64,000 nucleotides of DNA. It comes from Rhodanobacter sp. C05. GTDB taxonomy: Bacteria > Pseudomonadota > Gammaproteobacteria > Xanthomonadales > Rhodanobacteraceae. The stretch covers positions 124,001 through 188,000 of the forward strand of contig NZ_MUNQ01000026.1 of the NCBI RefSeq assembly GCF_002001165.1, read 5' to 3'. Of the stretch, positions 37,006 through 45,775 are shown piece after piece (positions within the stretch are counted from its first letter, which is position 1; each line of letters opens with the position of its first letter). A program made the position numbers and the translations under genes. A model generated the notes under the pieces. That model searched no databases. It was not told where the DNA came from and saw nothing but the letters and a program-made list of their open reading frames with translations.

Positions 37006-37980
37006 TCAACCCGCGCCAACTGCCTGCAGAATGCGCCTTGCGATACCCGCGTCCAGCCGCGGCAACAACTCAAGCGCATCGAGATTGTGTTCCAGCTGTT
37101 CGCGCCGACTGGCACCCAACATCACCGTGGAAACATGCTCGTTGAGCAGACACCAGGCGATTGCCAGCTGCGCCAGGCTGACGCCGAGCTCATCGGCAAT
37201 CGGCTGCAACGCGCGCACCTTGTCGATGCGTTCGTTGCCGTGGCCAAGCACGCTCTCGCGCAGCCACTCATAACCCGGCTGGGTCAGCCGCGAATCGACC
37301 GGCACGCCGTCGTTGTACTTGCCACTCAGCAAACCGGACGCCAACGGCGACCAGATCGTGGTACCCATGCCATAGGCGGCATACAGCGGTGCGTACTCGA
37401 CTTCCACCCGCTCGCGATGCAGCAGGTTGTACTGCGGCTGTTCCATTACCGGCGCATACAGATGATTTTCCTGCGCGATCCGATGTGCCTCGTGGATCGC
37501 CTCGGCCGGCCACTCGCTGGTGCCCCAATACAACACCTTGCCCTGGCGGATCAGCGTATCCATCGCCGCCACGGTTTCCTCGATCGGCGTATCCGGATCG
37601 GGCCGATGGCAGAAATACAGATCCAGATAGTCGACGCGCAGGCGCTGCAGTGCCTGCGTGCAGGCCTCCATCACATGCTTGCGCGACAGCCCCCGCTGGG
37701 TCGGCAGCGGCTTGTCGTAGGCGCCGAAGAACACCTTGCTGGAGACGCAGTAACTGTCGCGCGGGAAACGCAGATCGGCCAGCACGTCGCCCATCACCTG
37801 CTCGGCCACGCCGCTGTTGTAGGTCTCGGCATTGTCGAAAAAATTCACCCCACGATCGTGTGCCAAGGCGAGCAAGTCACGTGCTTGGGTCCGGCCCACC
37901 TGCTTGCCAAAAGTGACCCAGGCGCCGAACGAGAGCGCGGAAAGTTGCAGGCCGGTGCGGCCAAGGCGGCGGTAAAGCAT
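37006..37980 (-). CDS. Aldo/keto reductase, Kv-beta/AKR6-14 type
   Basis: 324 residues, MLYRRLGRTGLQLSALSFGAWVTFGKQV. The catalytic tetrad is visible: Asp and Tyr in FFDNAETYNSG, Lys in VSSKVFFG, His in YFCHRPDPDTP. The NADPH region is VMLGASRREQLEHNLDAL. Closest in style to potassium-channel beta-subunit/YghZ reductases, which detoxify aldehydes and methylglyoxal. GGAG precedes ATG 37980. Divergent from the alcohol dehydrogenase gene, 139 bp apart. Confidence 0.9.
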   Translation of the reverse strand: MLYRRLGRTGLQLSALSFGAWVTFGKQVGRTQARDLLALAHDRGVNFFDNAETYNSGVAEQVMGDVLADLRFPRDSYCVSSKVFFGAYDKPLPTQRGLSRKHVMEACTQALQRLRVDYLDLYFCHRPDPDTPIEETVAAMDTLIRQGKVLYWGTSEWPAEAIHEAHRIAQENHLYAPVMEQPQYNLLHRERVEVEYAPLYAAYGMGTTIWSPLASGLLSGKYNDGVPVDSRLTQPGYEWLRESVLGHGNERIDKVRALQPIADELGVSLAQLAIAWCLLNEHVSTVMLGASRREQLEHNLDALELLPRLDAGIARRILQAVGAG

Positions 37981-38119
37981 GGGGATGCTCCGATGACGAA
38001 GAAGGCCGTCAGCATGCCCACAGTCGTGTGGCCGCGTCCAATCCATGCGTTGAAACCACCTGTCGTCACCGGCGCATAGGCGTACTCTTGGCCTTTCCCT
38101 CGAGCCGGAGTCCGCCGTC

Positions 38120-39127
38120 ATGTCGTCGATCACAGGCTGGGCTGCTACCGCCGCCGGTCAACCCCTCGAGCTGACCACGTTCGACGTGGATGCGCTGGGT
38201 GCCGAGGAAGTCGAGGTGACCGTCGACTATTGCGGCATCTGTCATTCCGACCTGTCGATGATCGGCAACGAATGGGGCTCGTCGTGCTACCCGTTCATTC
38301 CCGGTCACGAGGTGGTCGGCCGGGTGAGCGCACTGGGCGCACAAGCCAAGGGACTGGCACTCGGTCAGCGCGTCGGCATCGGCTGGACGGCAGAAAGTTG
38401 CATGCACTGCCGCCAGTGCCTGTCCGGCGACCAGAACCTGTGCGCGTCGTCGGTCGCGACGATCGGTGGTCACCATGGCGGTTTCGCCGATAAGGTACGT
38501 GCGCACTGGGCGTGGGCCGTACCGCTGCCCGAAGGCATCGACCTCGCCAGCGCGGGCCCGCTGCTGTGCGGCGGCATCACCGTGCTGAAACCGTTCCTCG
38601 CCTATGACATCAAACCCACCGCACGGGTAGGCGTGGTCGGCATCGGCGGCCTCGGCCACATGGCGGTGAAGTTCGCTGCCGGCTGGGGCTGCGAAGTCAC
38701 CGCGTTCACCTCCACCGCAGCCAAGGCCGACGAGGCGCGCGGCTTTGGCGCGCATCACGTCGTCGCCAGTCGCGACGCCGCGGCGATCAAGGCGATCGCC
38801 GGCTCGCTCGACCTGCTGCTGGTGACCGTCAACGTGCCGATGGATTGGAGCGCCTTGCTCAACACCCTCGCTCCCAAAGGCCGCATGCATGTGGTCGGCG
38901 CCGTGTTGGAGCCGATTCCCGTACCGGCGTTTTCCCTGATCGGTCGCCAGCGAGAAGTCTCCGGCTCGCCCACCGGTTCACCGGTCGACATCGCCCGCAT
39001 GCTGGATTTCGCCGCGCGCCACGACATCCGCCCGCAGGTGGAGATGTTCCCGATGACCAAGGTCAACGAGGCACTGGCCCATCTGGAAGCGGGCAAGGCG
39101 CGTTACCGGATCGTGCTGGAAGCCTGA
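38120..39127 (+). CDS. Zinc-dependent NAD(P) alcohol dehydrogenase (YahK/Ahr-like aldehyde reductase)
   Basis: 335 residues of the medium-chain dehydrogenase family. Catalytic zinc ligands Cys38 (CGICHSD), His63-Glu64 (PGHE) and Cys150 (LLCGG); structural zinc Cys94, 97, 100 and 108 (CMHCRQC..LC); nucleotide loop GIGGLG at 173-178. The CGICHSD and SCMHC-x-x-C pattern is that of cinnamyl-alcohol-dehydrogenase/YahK enzymes, usually NADPH-dependent reductases of aldehydes. Confidence 0.93.
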   Translation: MSSITGWAATAAGQPLELTTFDVDALGAEEVEVTVDYCGICHSDLSMIGNEWGSSCYPFIPGHEVVGRVSALGAQAKGLALGQRVGIGWTAESCMHCRQCLSGDQNLCASSVATIGGHHGGFADKVRAHWAWAVPLPEGIDLASAGPLLCGGITVLKPFLAYDIKPTARVGVVGIGGLGHMAVKFAAGWGCEVTAFTSTAAKADEARGFGAHHVVASRDAAAIKAIAGSLDLLLVTVNVPMDWSALLNTLAPKGRMHVVGAVLEPIPVPAFSLIGRQREVSGSPTGSPVDIARMLDFAARHDIRPQVEMFPMTKVNEALAHLEAGKARYRIVLEA

Positions 39128-39158
39128 TGCGCTGCCGCCAGGGATGGCCTGAATGACT

Positions 39159-39186
39159 CGTCATCCCAGCTTCCGCTGGGATGACG
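39159..39186. repeat. REP-like hairpin
   Basis: CGTCATCCCAGC, loop TTCC and exact complement GCTGGGATGACG: a 12-bp stem 32 bases after the dehydrogenase stop. A variant of the GTCATTCC-type repeats seen elsewhere in the window; may also end the transcript. Confidence 0.75.
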
Positions 39187-39286
39187 AACAAAGACCTATC
39201 AGAGCATCCCCTAATCGTGCCGCTGCATTCGCAGCACATCCCATTGCCGCACTTGAAAGCTTTACGCTGATTTAAATCGACCACAA

Positions 39287-40081
39287 TTACTCAGTCTTGA
39301 AATCGGTCACCGTGAAAGTGATGTCGGCCGTAGAGTTTTCGCGGCGAAGCAGGATGGCGAATCCATACTTGTCGAGATAGCCCCTGCGCTCTTTACTTAT
39401 CACGATGCCATTCTGATTACTGACTTGACAATCAAGATCACGCGCCGTGCCCATTATTTTGGGATTTATTTCGGATGCCTCAAAACTGCGACCGAATACA
39501 CAGTTCGTCTCATTGTGAAGTAAATTCGTGGTTTGCCCCACGTAACCGGTGTCATATGAAAGATGCAATTCGTGACCCGTCGCAGGGGTGTCGAAATGTG
39601 AAATCGTCCGAGACTCGACGATCCGGTTTGCATTCACCGCACTCAAACTTAGACTCTGCGCTCGTACGCTATAAATGTTCCTATAAATCAGACCTAACAC
39701 CACCATGGTCTGTATGCCATTGCTGGAGATCGTAGATACTCCCCGCACAAGGCCGTTGCCCTCATTCTGGTAGACATCATGGCTCGTATAATGAGAGACA
39801 CCCGTGCCTCCATTCTGCGTGCTATTGGTAGCCAAATCCACTATCAAGCGGTGAAAGCCGACCGACTGGCCATCGGAATTGACGATGGTCTTTTGAACCT
39901 GATCCGGTAGCGTTGCAGGCGTGAATTCGCGACTCGAATAGCCGTCGAGATCCTGCATGATCGTCTTGACGGGAACCAAACTCTGATTAACAGGCCTCAC
40001 TGCGTTCTGCACGCATCCACTGAGCAGGCTGGCTGCTGCCGCGACAAATGCACAACCCGCGACCTTTCCGATATGCATCAT
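39287..40081 (-). CDS. Orphan lipoprotein of unknown function
   Basis: 264 residues. Signal peptide MMHIGKVAGCAFVAAAASLLSGC with lipobox LLSGC, then a polar, Asn/Ser/Thr-rich mature part with no motif I recognise. Two Cys (ETNCVFG..LDCQVS) could be bridged. AGGGGAA precedes ATG 40081. The coding sequence is visibly less GC-rich than its neighbours, suggesting recent acquisition or weak selection. It is monocistronic between two repeat/intergenic stretches. The 237 bp upstream shows no feature I can name. Confidence 0.75.
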   Translation of the reverse strand: MMHIGKVAGCAFVAAAASLLSGCVQNAVRPVNQSLVPVKTIMQDLDGYSSREFTPATLPDQVQKTIVNSDGQSVGFHRLIVDLATNSTQNGGTGVSHYTSHDVYQNEGNGLVRGVSTISSNGIQTMVVLGLIYRNIYSVRAQSLSLSAVNANRIVESRTISHFDTPATGHELHLSYDTGYVGQTTNLLHNETNCVFGRSFEASEINPKIMGTARDLDCQVSNQNGIVISKERRGYLDKYGFAILLRRENSTADITFTVTDFKTE

Positions 40082-40318
40082 GGTTCCCCTGTGAACTCGA
40101 TGAAGAGTGGAATGAAACAACTTTGCTGCACACGACCATTCGATAAATCGAAAATCTCTGCCAAGCCTTCCAACGATCGCCGCCGCCAGAAAATTGTTGC
40201 GCAAGTTACTGCGACTGCGAGCCTGGATAAACCGGCCGAGTCGGATTATACGGAAACCGCAATCAGTTCGATGCACTCACCTCAACACTGCCAATTTCGA
40301 GAATGGACAGACAGCGCT

Positions 40319-40882
40319 CTATACCAGTGCATGCAACAGCCACCCAAGCAAGATCGCAGCCATGATTCCTGCGACCACGTCGTCGACCATCACGCCCATG
40401 CCGCCCTTGAGATGCCGGTCCAGCCAGCGGATCGGCCACGGTTTCCACACATCGAACAGACGGAACAACGCGAAGCCTGCCAGCAGCATCCACCACGCGA
40501 ATCCGCTGGCCGGCAGCAGTGCGGGCAGCAAGAGCGGAATCAATGCGATCCACTGGCCGATGAATTCGTCCCACACCAGGCTGCGATGATCATCGACGCC
40601 GAGTGCACGGCCGGCCACGTTGCAGGCCCACACACCGATGACAAAACCGATCAGCAGCACGACCAGATAGATCGGCAGGGGCAGCTCGCGCAGCAGCAGC
40701 CACAACAATGCTGCCGCCAGTGAACCGAACGTACCCTGCGCGACCGGCGTCAATCCCGAACCGAAACCGCAGGCCAGCCAGCCGGCCGGCGTCGACAGCA
40801 AGGCACGGCGTTGTTCAACGCTGAGGAGCTTCTTGGCACTCAAGCGAAATGCTCCCAGCCAGATCGATCCATGTTCAACCAT
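40319..40882 (-). CDS. pgpA: Phosphatidylglycerophosphatase A
   Basis: 187 residues, membrane-embedded. PAGWLACGFGSGLTPVAQGTFGSL, DDHRSLVWDEFIGQW and FRLFDVWKPWPIRWLD are PgpA signatures; the acidic residues bind Mg. Removes phosphate from phosphatidylglycerophosphate to make phosphatidylglycerol. The start overlaps the thiL 3' end by about 43 bases; a shorter start cannot be excluded. Follows thiL as in many proteobacteria. Confidence 0.93.
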   Translation of the reverse strand: MVEHGSIWLGAFRLSAKKLLSVEQRRALLSTPAGWLACGFGSGLTPVAQGTFGSLAAALLWLLLRELPLPIYLVVLLIGFVIGVWACNVAGRALGVDDHRSLVWDEFIGQWIALIPLLLPALLPASGFAWWMLLAGFALFRLFDVWKPWPIRWLDRHLKGGMGVMVDDVVAGIMAAILLGWLLHALV

Positions 40883-41808
40883 TCATCGTCTGCGCCGCGC
40901 ACACGCACACCGGTGTCTTCCACGATGCGGCCGATCCTTGTCACGCCACAGCCGAGCCGGGAAAGATCCGCCTGCACGTCGGCCAGCCGCTGCGCCGGTA
41001 CCGTGAAGCACAATTCGTAATCATCGCCACCGCTGAGCGCGAAGTGCAGCGCCGCCGCGTCTTCGTGCAGGCCAAGCAATGCCGACGAACGCGGCAGCAG
41101 TGCCGCCTCGATTTCCGCACCGACACCACTGGCCGTGCAGATATGGCCGAGATCAGCGAGCAGGCCATCGGAAATGTCGGCGCAGGCACTCGCCTGCCCG
41201 CGCAATGCGGCACCGGCAGCCAGTCGTGGCACCGGACGGTTAAGCCGTTCGATCAGGAACTCGCGCAGATTGCTGCGCGGGTCGTCATCGCGCCAGGAAT
41301 GCTGCAGGGCATGCAACCCGGCGGCGGCATCGCCCAATGTGCCAGTGACCAGCACCGCATCGCCCACGCGCGCACCCGCACGCGTAAGCGCCTTGCCCGG
41401 CGGTACGAAGCCATGCACTGCCACGCTGATGCAGAGTGGTCCGCGCGTGGTGTCGCCACCAACCAAGGCGAGCCGGTGCGACTGAGCCAGTTGGGCGAAG
41501 CCTTCGGCAAAGTCTTCGACGAAGGCGGCATCGGCCGTCGGCAGCGTCAGCGCCAACAAGGCCCATGCCGGACTCGCGCCCATCGCGGCAAGATCGGACA
41601 GGTTCACCGCCAGCGCCTTCCAGCCGATATCGGCGGCAGACGTACCGCGCGGAAAATGGACGCCATCGACCAGGGTGTCGATCGCCACGGCCAGCTCCTG
41701 TCCAGCCGGCACTGCGAGCACGGCTGCGTCATCGCCGATACCCAGCCGCACGTCGTCGCGTGGCTGCACCGTGTGGCGACGGATCAGTTCAATCAGATCG
41801 AATTCCAT
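40840..41808 (-). CDS. thiL: Thiamine-monophosphate kinase
   Basis: 322 residues. GIGDDAAVL near residue 24, DTLVDGVHF, NLSDLAAMGA, GGDTTRG and SGGDDYEL are the metal/ATP motifs of ThiL (PurM superfamily). Phosphorylates thiamine phosphate to the pyrophosphate cofactor. ATG 41808 was taken rather than a TTG one codon earlier. Confidence 0.95.
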   Translation of the reverse strand: MEFDLIELIRRHTVQPRDDVRLGIGDDAAVLAVPAGQELAVAIDTLVDGVHFPRGTSAADIGWKALAVNLSDLAAMGASPAWALLALTLPTADAAFVEDFAEGFAQLAQSHRLALVGGDTTRGPLCISVAVHGFVPPGKALTRAGARVGDAVLVTGTLGDAAAGLHALQHSWRDDDPRSNLREFLIERLNRPVPRLAAGAALRGQASACADISDGLLADLGHICTASGVGAEIEAALLPRSSALLGLHEDAAALHFALSGGDDYELCFTVPAQRLADVQADLSRLGCGVTRIGRIVEDTGVRVRGADDEWLNMDRSGWEHFA

Positions 41809-41835
41809 CAACGGATCGCCCGATGAAGATGCTGA

Positions 41836-42384
41836 CTAGCGTGTAAAAACGAGGGTGGGACTGTCGTGATAGACCGTCTGCTGCCACAGCCGGAACCCGG
41901 CTTTCTCGGCCACCCGGATCGAAGGCAGGTTCTCGGGCGAGATGATGCATACGACGCGAAGTTCAGGGCGATACGCCTGGCTCCAGGCCGCGATCGCCGC
42001 CACCGCCTCGCTCGCATAGCCATTGCCATGCACCTGCGGCGCCAGCACCCAGCCGAATTCCAGCATGCCCTGCAGCGACGGCTGCATGTCGCGCCGAAAA
42101 TCAGCAAAGCCGATATCGCCGATGTAACGGCCGCTGTGCTTTTCCTCGACTGCCCAGTAGCCGTAACCGAGCAGGCTCCACAACCCGACGTACTGCAGCA
42201 GGCGTTTCCACACTTCCTCGGCCGTGAACGGGCGGCCGCCGATATAGCGAACCACCTCGGGATCGGACCAGATCGCCATGCAGGTGGCGTAGTCATTTGC
42301 CCGATGGGCGCGCAGCCGCAGCCGCTCGGTCTCGATCACCGGCACCAGTTCGACCGACGATGCTCCTGCCGCGACCGCAGTCAT
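41836..42384 (-). CDS. GNAT acetyltransferase, RimJ/RimL type
   Basis: 182 residues beginning VIETERLRLRAHRANDYA, with YIGDIGFADF, LEFGWVLAPQVHGNGYASEAV (acetyl-CoA loop) and NLPSIRVAEKAGF. RimJ/RimL-like proteins acetylate ribosomal or other protein N-termini, but the substrate here is unknown. Its ATG overlaps the nusB stop as ATGA; the gene is inserted between nusB and thiL. Confidence 0.88.
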   Translation of the reverse strand: MTAVAAGASSVELVPVIETERLRLRAHRANDYATCMAIWSDPEVVRYIGGRPFTAEEVWKRLLQYVGLWSLLGYGYWAVEEKHSGRYIGDIGFADFRRDMQPSLQGMLEFGWVLAPQVHGNGYASEAVAAIAAWSQAYRPELRVVCIISPENLPSIRVAEKAGFRLWQQTVYHDSPTLVFTR

Positions 42385-42830
42385 CAGCCCCGCTTCTCGA
42401 CGGTACGCAACTCGGCGGCCAGCTTGTCCAGCACGCCGTTGACGTAGGTGTGGCCATGGTCGGCGCCGAAACGCTTGGTCACCTCGATCGCCTCGTTGAT
42501 CACCACCCGATACGGTACGTCCGGGCGAAACTTCAGTTCATACGTAGCCAGGCGCAGAGCGGCGCGTTCGATCGGATCGATCTGTGCCACCTCACGGTCG
42601 ATATGCGGGCGCAGGCATGCGTCGAGTGCATCGACGTTGTGTTCCACGCCGTGCAGCAGATCCTCGAAGTATTCGAGGTCGGCCACTTCCATGTCCTGCT
42701 CGTGACGGAACTGATCGATCACCGCATTCATGTGGCTGCCGCTCAGCTGCCACGCGTACAACGCCTGCAACGCGCGGCGACGAGCGCGTGAGCGCGCGGC
42801 CAAATCGATGCCTTCCGGACGCTGGTTCAT
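42384..42830 (-). CDS. nusB: Transcription antitermination factor NusB
   Basis: 148 residues, [31 protein letters not shown], all-helical, with DPIERAALRLATYEL, VPYRVVINEAIEVTKRFG and YVNGVLDKL typical of NusB. Binds boxA with NusE in rRNA antitermination. ATG overlaps the ribH stop as ATGA. Confidence 0.95.
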   Translation of the reverse strand: MNQRPEGIDLAARSRARRRALQALYAWQLSGSHMNAVIDQFRHEQDMEVADLEYFEDLLHGVEHNVDALDACLRPHIDREVAQIDPIERAALRLATYELKFRPDVPYRVVINEAIEVTKRFGADHGHTYVNGVLDKLAAELRTVEKRG

Positions 42831-43291
42831 CACAGCTTCCCGTACAGGTTGACCATTTCCAGCGCGGCAATCGCCGCGTCCGCACCCTTGTTGCCGCCCT
42901 TGGTGCCCGAGCGCTCTATCGCCTGCTCGATACTGTCGGTGGTCAGCACGCCGAATGCCACCGGCACGCCGGAGCTGTACGCGGCCTGGGCCAGGCCCTT
43001 GGCGCACTCGCCAGCGACATAGTCGAAATGCGGGGTGGAGCCGCGAATCACCGCACCAAGCCCGATCACCGCAGCGTACTTGCCGGAGTTTGCCAGCTTG
43101 TGCGCGGCCAGTGCGATCTCCCATGCGCCGGGCACGCGGATCAGATCGATCGCGTCATCCTTCACCCCATGACGCACCAGGGCGTCGCGGGCGCCAGCCA
43201 CCAGCGGCTCGACGACGAAGCCGTTGAAACGTCCGGCGACGATGGCAAAACGGCCTTTCGGCGTGGCGAAATCGCCTTCGATGATCTTCAT
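42830..43291 (-). CDS. ribH: 6,7-dimethyl-8-ribityllumazine synthase
   Basis: 153 residues: FAIVAGRFN at the start, [25 protein letters not shown] and [18 protein letters not shown] are lumazine-synthase motifs, including the catalytic His in HFDYV. Makes the direct riboflavin precursor. GAGGAA precedes ATG 43291. A repeat element separates it from ldcA. Confidence 0.96.
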   Translation of the reverse strand: MKIIEGDFATPKGRFAIVAGRFNGFVVEPLVAGARDALVRHGVKDDAIDLIRVPGAWEIALAAHKLANSGKYAAVIGLGAVIRGSTPHFDYVAGECAKGLAQAAYSSGVPVAFGVLTTDSIEQAIERSGTKGGNKGADAAIAALEMVNLYGKL

Positions 43292-43369
43292 TGCATTTCC
43301 TCGGTGGACGCTCGGCCCATGCTGACCGGTCATTTTACGGGTTTGCCCGCACTCCTGCTCGTTGCAGGC

Positions 43370-43505
43370 CATTGCTCCCTCCCCTGCGACCGAAGGGAGT
43401 CCCTCTTCGGGACTTGCAGGGGATGGCTGGGGCGGGGTCGCTCTTTAGTCAGGTCAAGATCAAAAGCTTTACCCCCTCCCAACCTCCCCCTGCTCGCAGG
43501 GGGAG
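43370..43505. repeat. C-rich/G-rich dispersed repeat overlapping the ldcA 3' end
   Basis: CTCCCTCCCCTGC...GCAGGGGATGG, an agtcaggtcaagatcaaaagcttta core and CCTCCCCCTGCTCGCAGGGGGAGG. Same family as 34434-34567. The final hairpin lies inside the ldcA reading frame. Confidence 0.65.
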
Positions 43506-44443
43506 GAGCAAGACAGATGCGGATAACCGGAGAAATCCAGCCGTGCGTGGCCGCCGGATACGCGCAAACGAGCCGGCACACCGAACGGCAAGGTGAACTT
43601 GTCCGGCTCATGGCCGAACGGCAGGTTGGCGATCACAGGTACACGGGTCAGCCGGCCGATCTGGGCAAACCCGGCGCTGAGGTCGTAACCGTTGTCGTAG
43701 GTACTGGGCCGGCACGCGCTGAAGTCGCCAAGCAGCAGAGCGCGCTGCCGATCCAGCACGCCGGACAGGTGCAGCTGGTACAGCAGCCGCTCGATCCGGT
43801 ATGGCGGTTCACCGACATCCTCGACGAACAGGATGCCACCATCGATCCCGCGACCATTGATGCCGGGAAAATACGGAGTACCGAGCAGGCTGCACAGCAT
43901 CGCGAGATTGCCGCCCCACAGTGGCCCTTCGACATCCAGCTCGGTCTCGCCACTGGCGTTCCAGCCCGCCGTGGCCTGCGGCGCGGTGACCGTCTGCCAG
44001 AAGTGCTGCCAGGTGAAATCGCTGAAAGCTGCGGCGCCGAAGTCCGGTCCCAGCATCGGGCCGCCAAACGTGATCAGTCCACTCCTCGCGTGCAGCGCCA
44101 TCTGTAGCGCGGTGAAATCGCTGTGGCCAACCAGCACGGTGTTCGTGCCGCTGAGACGCTCGCGCAACGCGGCGTAATCGATGTATTCCAGCAATCGCGT
44201 GGCGCCGTAACCACCACGTATCGACAACGCGATATCCGGCAGCTTCTCGCAGGTCGCCAGTGCATTGAGATCGGCGACACGCTGTGCGTCATCGCCGGCA
44301 TAGCGCAGCTCGGTGCGTTCGAGCACATCGAGTCCACTTACTTCACAACCCGCAGCCTGCAGCCGTTCGACGCCGCGCACCATCGCGGCGCGGTCGTGCG
44401 GATAACCGGAAGGAGCGATCAGGCGAATGGCGATATCGGACAT
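43469..44443 (-). CDS. ldcA: LD-carboxypeptidase (peptidase S66 family)
   Basis: 324 residues. Catalytic Ser108 in VGHSDFTAL, Glu in FVEDVGEPPYRIER and His in LPFGHEPDK form the S66 triad; SIRGGYGATRLLEYIDY is also diagnostic. Removes the terminal D-Ala from murein tetrapeptides in cytoplasmic recycling. ATG 44443 chosen by homology. The last ~13 residues (CSSPCEQGEVGRG) are encoded by the dispersed repeat, so the C-terminus looks extended by its insertion. It interrupts the rib gene run. Confidence 0.92.
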   Translation of the reverse strand: MSDIAIRLIAPSGYPHDRAAMVRGVERLQAAGCEVSGLDVLERTELRYAGDDAQRVADLNALATCEKLPDIALSIRGGYGATRLLEYIDYAALRERLSGTNTVLVGHSDFTALQMALHARSGLITFGGPMLGPDFGAAAFSDFTWQHFWQTVTAPQATAGWNASGETELDVEGPLWGGNLAMLCSLLGTPYFPGINGRGIDGGILFVEDVGEPPYRIERLLYQLHLSGVLDRQRALLLGDFSACRPSTYDNGYDLSAGFAQIGRLTRVPVIANLPFGHEPDKFTLPFGVPARLRVSGGHARLDFSGYPHLSCSSPCEQGEVGRG

Positions 44444-44523
44444 GGGCGTCGTCAATGATGGGAAAGCGTGAGCATGGATGGCCGTAGTGGCTTGGTCGTG
44501 GCAAGACCATGTTCGACACAAGG

Positions 44524-45615
44524 CTACACGTACTCCACCACTTCCAGATCGAATCCGGCCAAGCCCACCAGCTTGCGCGGTGTACCCAGCACACGCAGCT
44601 TGTGCACGCCCAGATCCGCCAGTATCTGCGCGCCGAGACCGAGCTGGCGCCATTCCTGTTGCTGTGCCTCTTCCGGCGCCTGCGTGCTGGGCTGGCGATT
44701 CAACCGGGCCAGCAAGGCTTCCGACGTATCCTCGCCGGACAGCACCAGCAGCACACCACGATCCTCGTCGGCGATCCGACGCAGCGCTGAGGTCACGGTG
44801 AGGCCGAGGTCGTCGCGCTTGAGGTGCAGCACGTCGGACAACGTGTTGCGCACATGCACGCGCGACAGCACCGGCGCGCCATCACTCACCTTGCCGCGCA
44901 CCAGCGCGTAATGCAGCCCATGGCGGATCGCATCGCGATAGGCGATCAGGTGGAATGGGCCAAACTCGGTTTCCACCTGTTCCTCGTGGACGCGCTGCAC
45001 AGTCTTCTCGGTTTCCAGCCGGTAACGGATCAGGTCGGCGATCGAGCCGATCTTCAGGCCATGTTTCGCCGCAAAGATTTCCAGCTCGGGGCGGCGTGCC
45101 ATCGAGCCGTCTTCGTGCAGCACCTCGATCAGCACCGCTGCCGGCTCCAGTCCGGCCAGCGCGGCCAGATCGCAACCGGCTTCGGTGTGCCCGGCACGGG
45201 TCAGCACACCACCGGGCTGCGCGGTCAACGGGAAGATGTGACCCGGCTGAGACAGATCCTGTGGCTTCGCGTCGACCTTCACCGCCACCTGGATCGTGCG
45301 TGCGCGGTCGTGCGCCGAGATGCCGGTGGTAACACCCTCGGCCGCCTCGATCGAGACGGTGAAATTGGTGTGGTAGGCCGAGGTGTTGTCGCTGACCATC
45401 GGGCGCAGGCCGAGCTGGCGCGTGCGCTGCTCGGTCAGCGTGAGGCAGACCAGGCCACGCGCCTCGCGCACCATGAAGTTGATGTCTTCCGGTCGTACCA
45501 TCTGTGCGGCCATGATCAGATCGCCCTCGTTCTCGCGATCCTCGTCGTCGAGGATCACCACCATGCGGCCGGCGCGGATGTCTTCGAGGATTTCGGGAAT
45601 GGTGTTGAATGGCAT
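44524..45615 (-). CDS. ribB: 3,4-dihydroxy-2-butanone-4-phosphate synthase with degenerate GTP-cyclohydrolase-II-like domain
   Basis: 363 residues. Residues 1-200 are an intact RibB domain ([20 protein letters not shown]). Residues ~205-363 align with GTP cyclohydrolase II ([12 protein letters not shown]) but have lost the zinc cysteines: where RibA has C-x-x-x-D..RCDCG, this protein reads [19 protein letters not shown]. The RG-x-G-IGL segment is also replaced. It therefore should make only the butanone phosphate; this is the RibBX variant reported in proteobacteria. A separate ribA would be needed elsewhere in the genome. ATG 45615. Confidence 0.9.
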   Translation of the reverse strand: MPFNTIPEILEDIRAGRMVVILDDEDRENEGDLIMAAQMVRPEDINFMVREARGLVCLTLTEQRTRQLGLRPMVSDNTSAYHTNFTVSIEAAEGVTTGISAHDRARTIQVAVKVDAKPQDLSQPGHIFPLTAQPGGVLTRAGHTEAGCDLAALAGLEPAAVLIEVLHEDGSMARRPELEIFAAKHGLKIGSIADLIRYRLETEKTVQRVHEEQVETEFGPFHLIAYRDAIRHGLHYALVRGKVSDGAPVLSRVHVRNTLSDVLHLKRDDLGLTVTSALRRIADEDRGVLLVLSGEDTSEALLARLNRQPSTQAPEEAQQQEWRQLGLGAQILADLGVHKLRVLGTPRKLVGLAGFDLEVVEYV

Positions 45616-45650
45616 GTCCGTGATTCCGGCAGAAGGATGGTTTTCCCGGT

Positions 45651-45741
45651 CGTCATTCCCGCGAAAGCGGGAATCCATTTTCGCTTTGCATATAGCCGGA
45701 AGCGAAAGTCAAAGTGGATTCCCGCTTTCGCGGGAATGACG
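45651..45741. repeat. Pair of REP sequences in inverted orientation (BIME-like)
   Basis: Two 27-base copies (45651-45677 and 45715-45741) are exact reverse complements, each itself a CCCGCGAAAGCGGG-type hairpin. They are separated by 37 bases that contain a further TTCGCTT/AAGCGAA stem. The unit lies between ribE and ribB and could fold into one long hairpin in the transcript. Confidence 0.9.
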
Positions 45742-45775
45742 GCGCAGGGTGCGGGTGGGAGGTTGAATGTTCAGA

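Noticed and set aside
44524..45615. Bifunctional RibBA annotation
   Set aside because: The GTP-cyclohydrolase-II domain lacks the zinc cysteines and catalytic segment.
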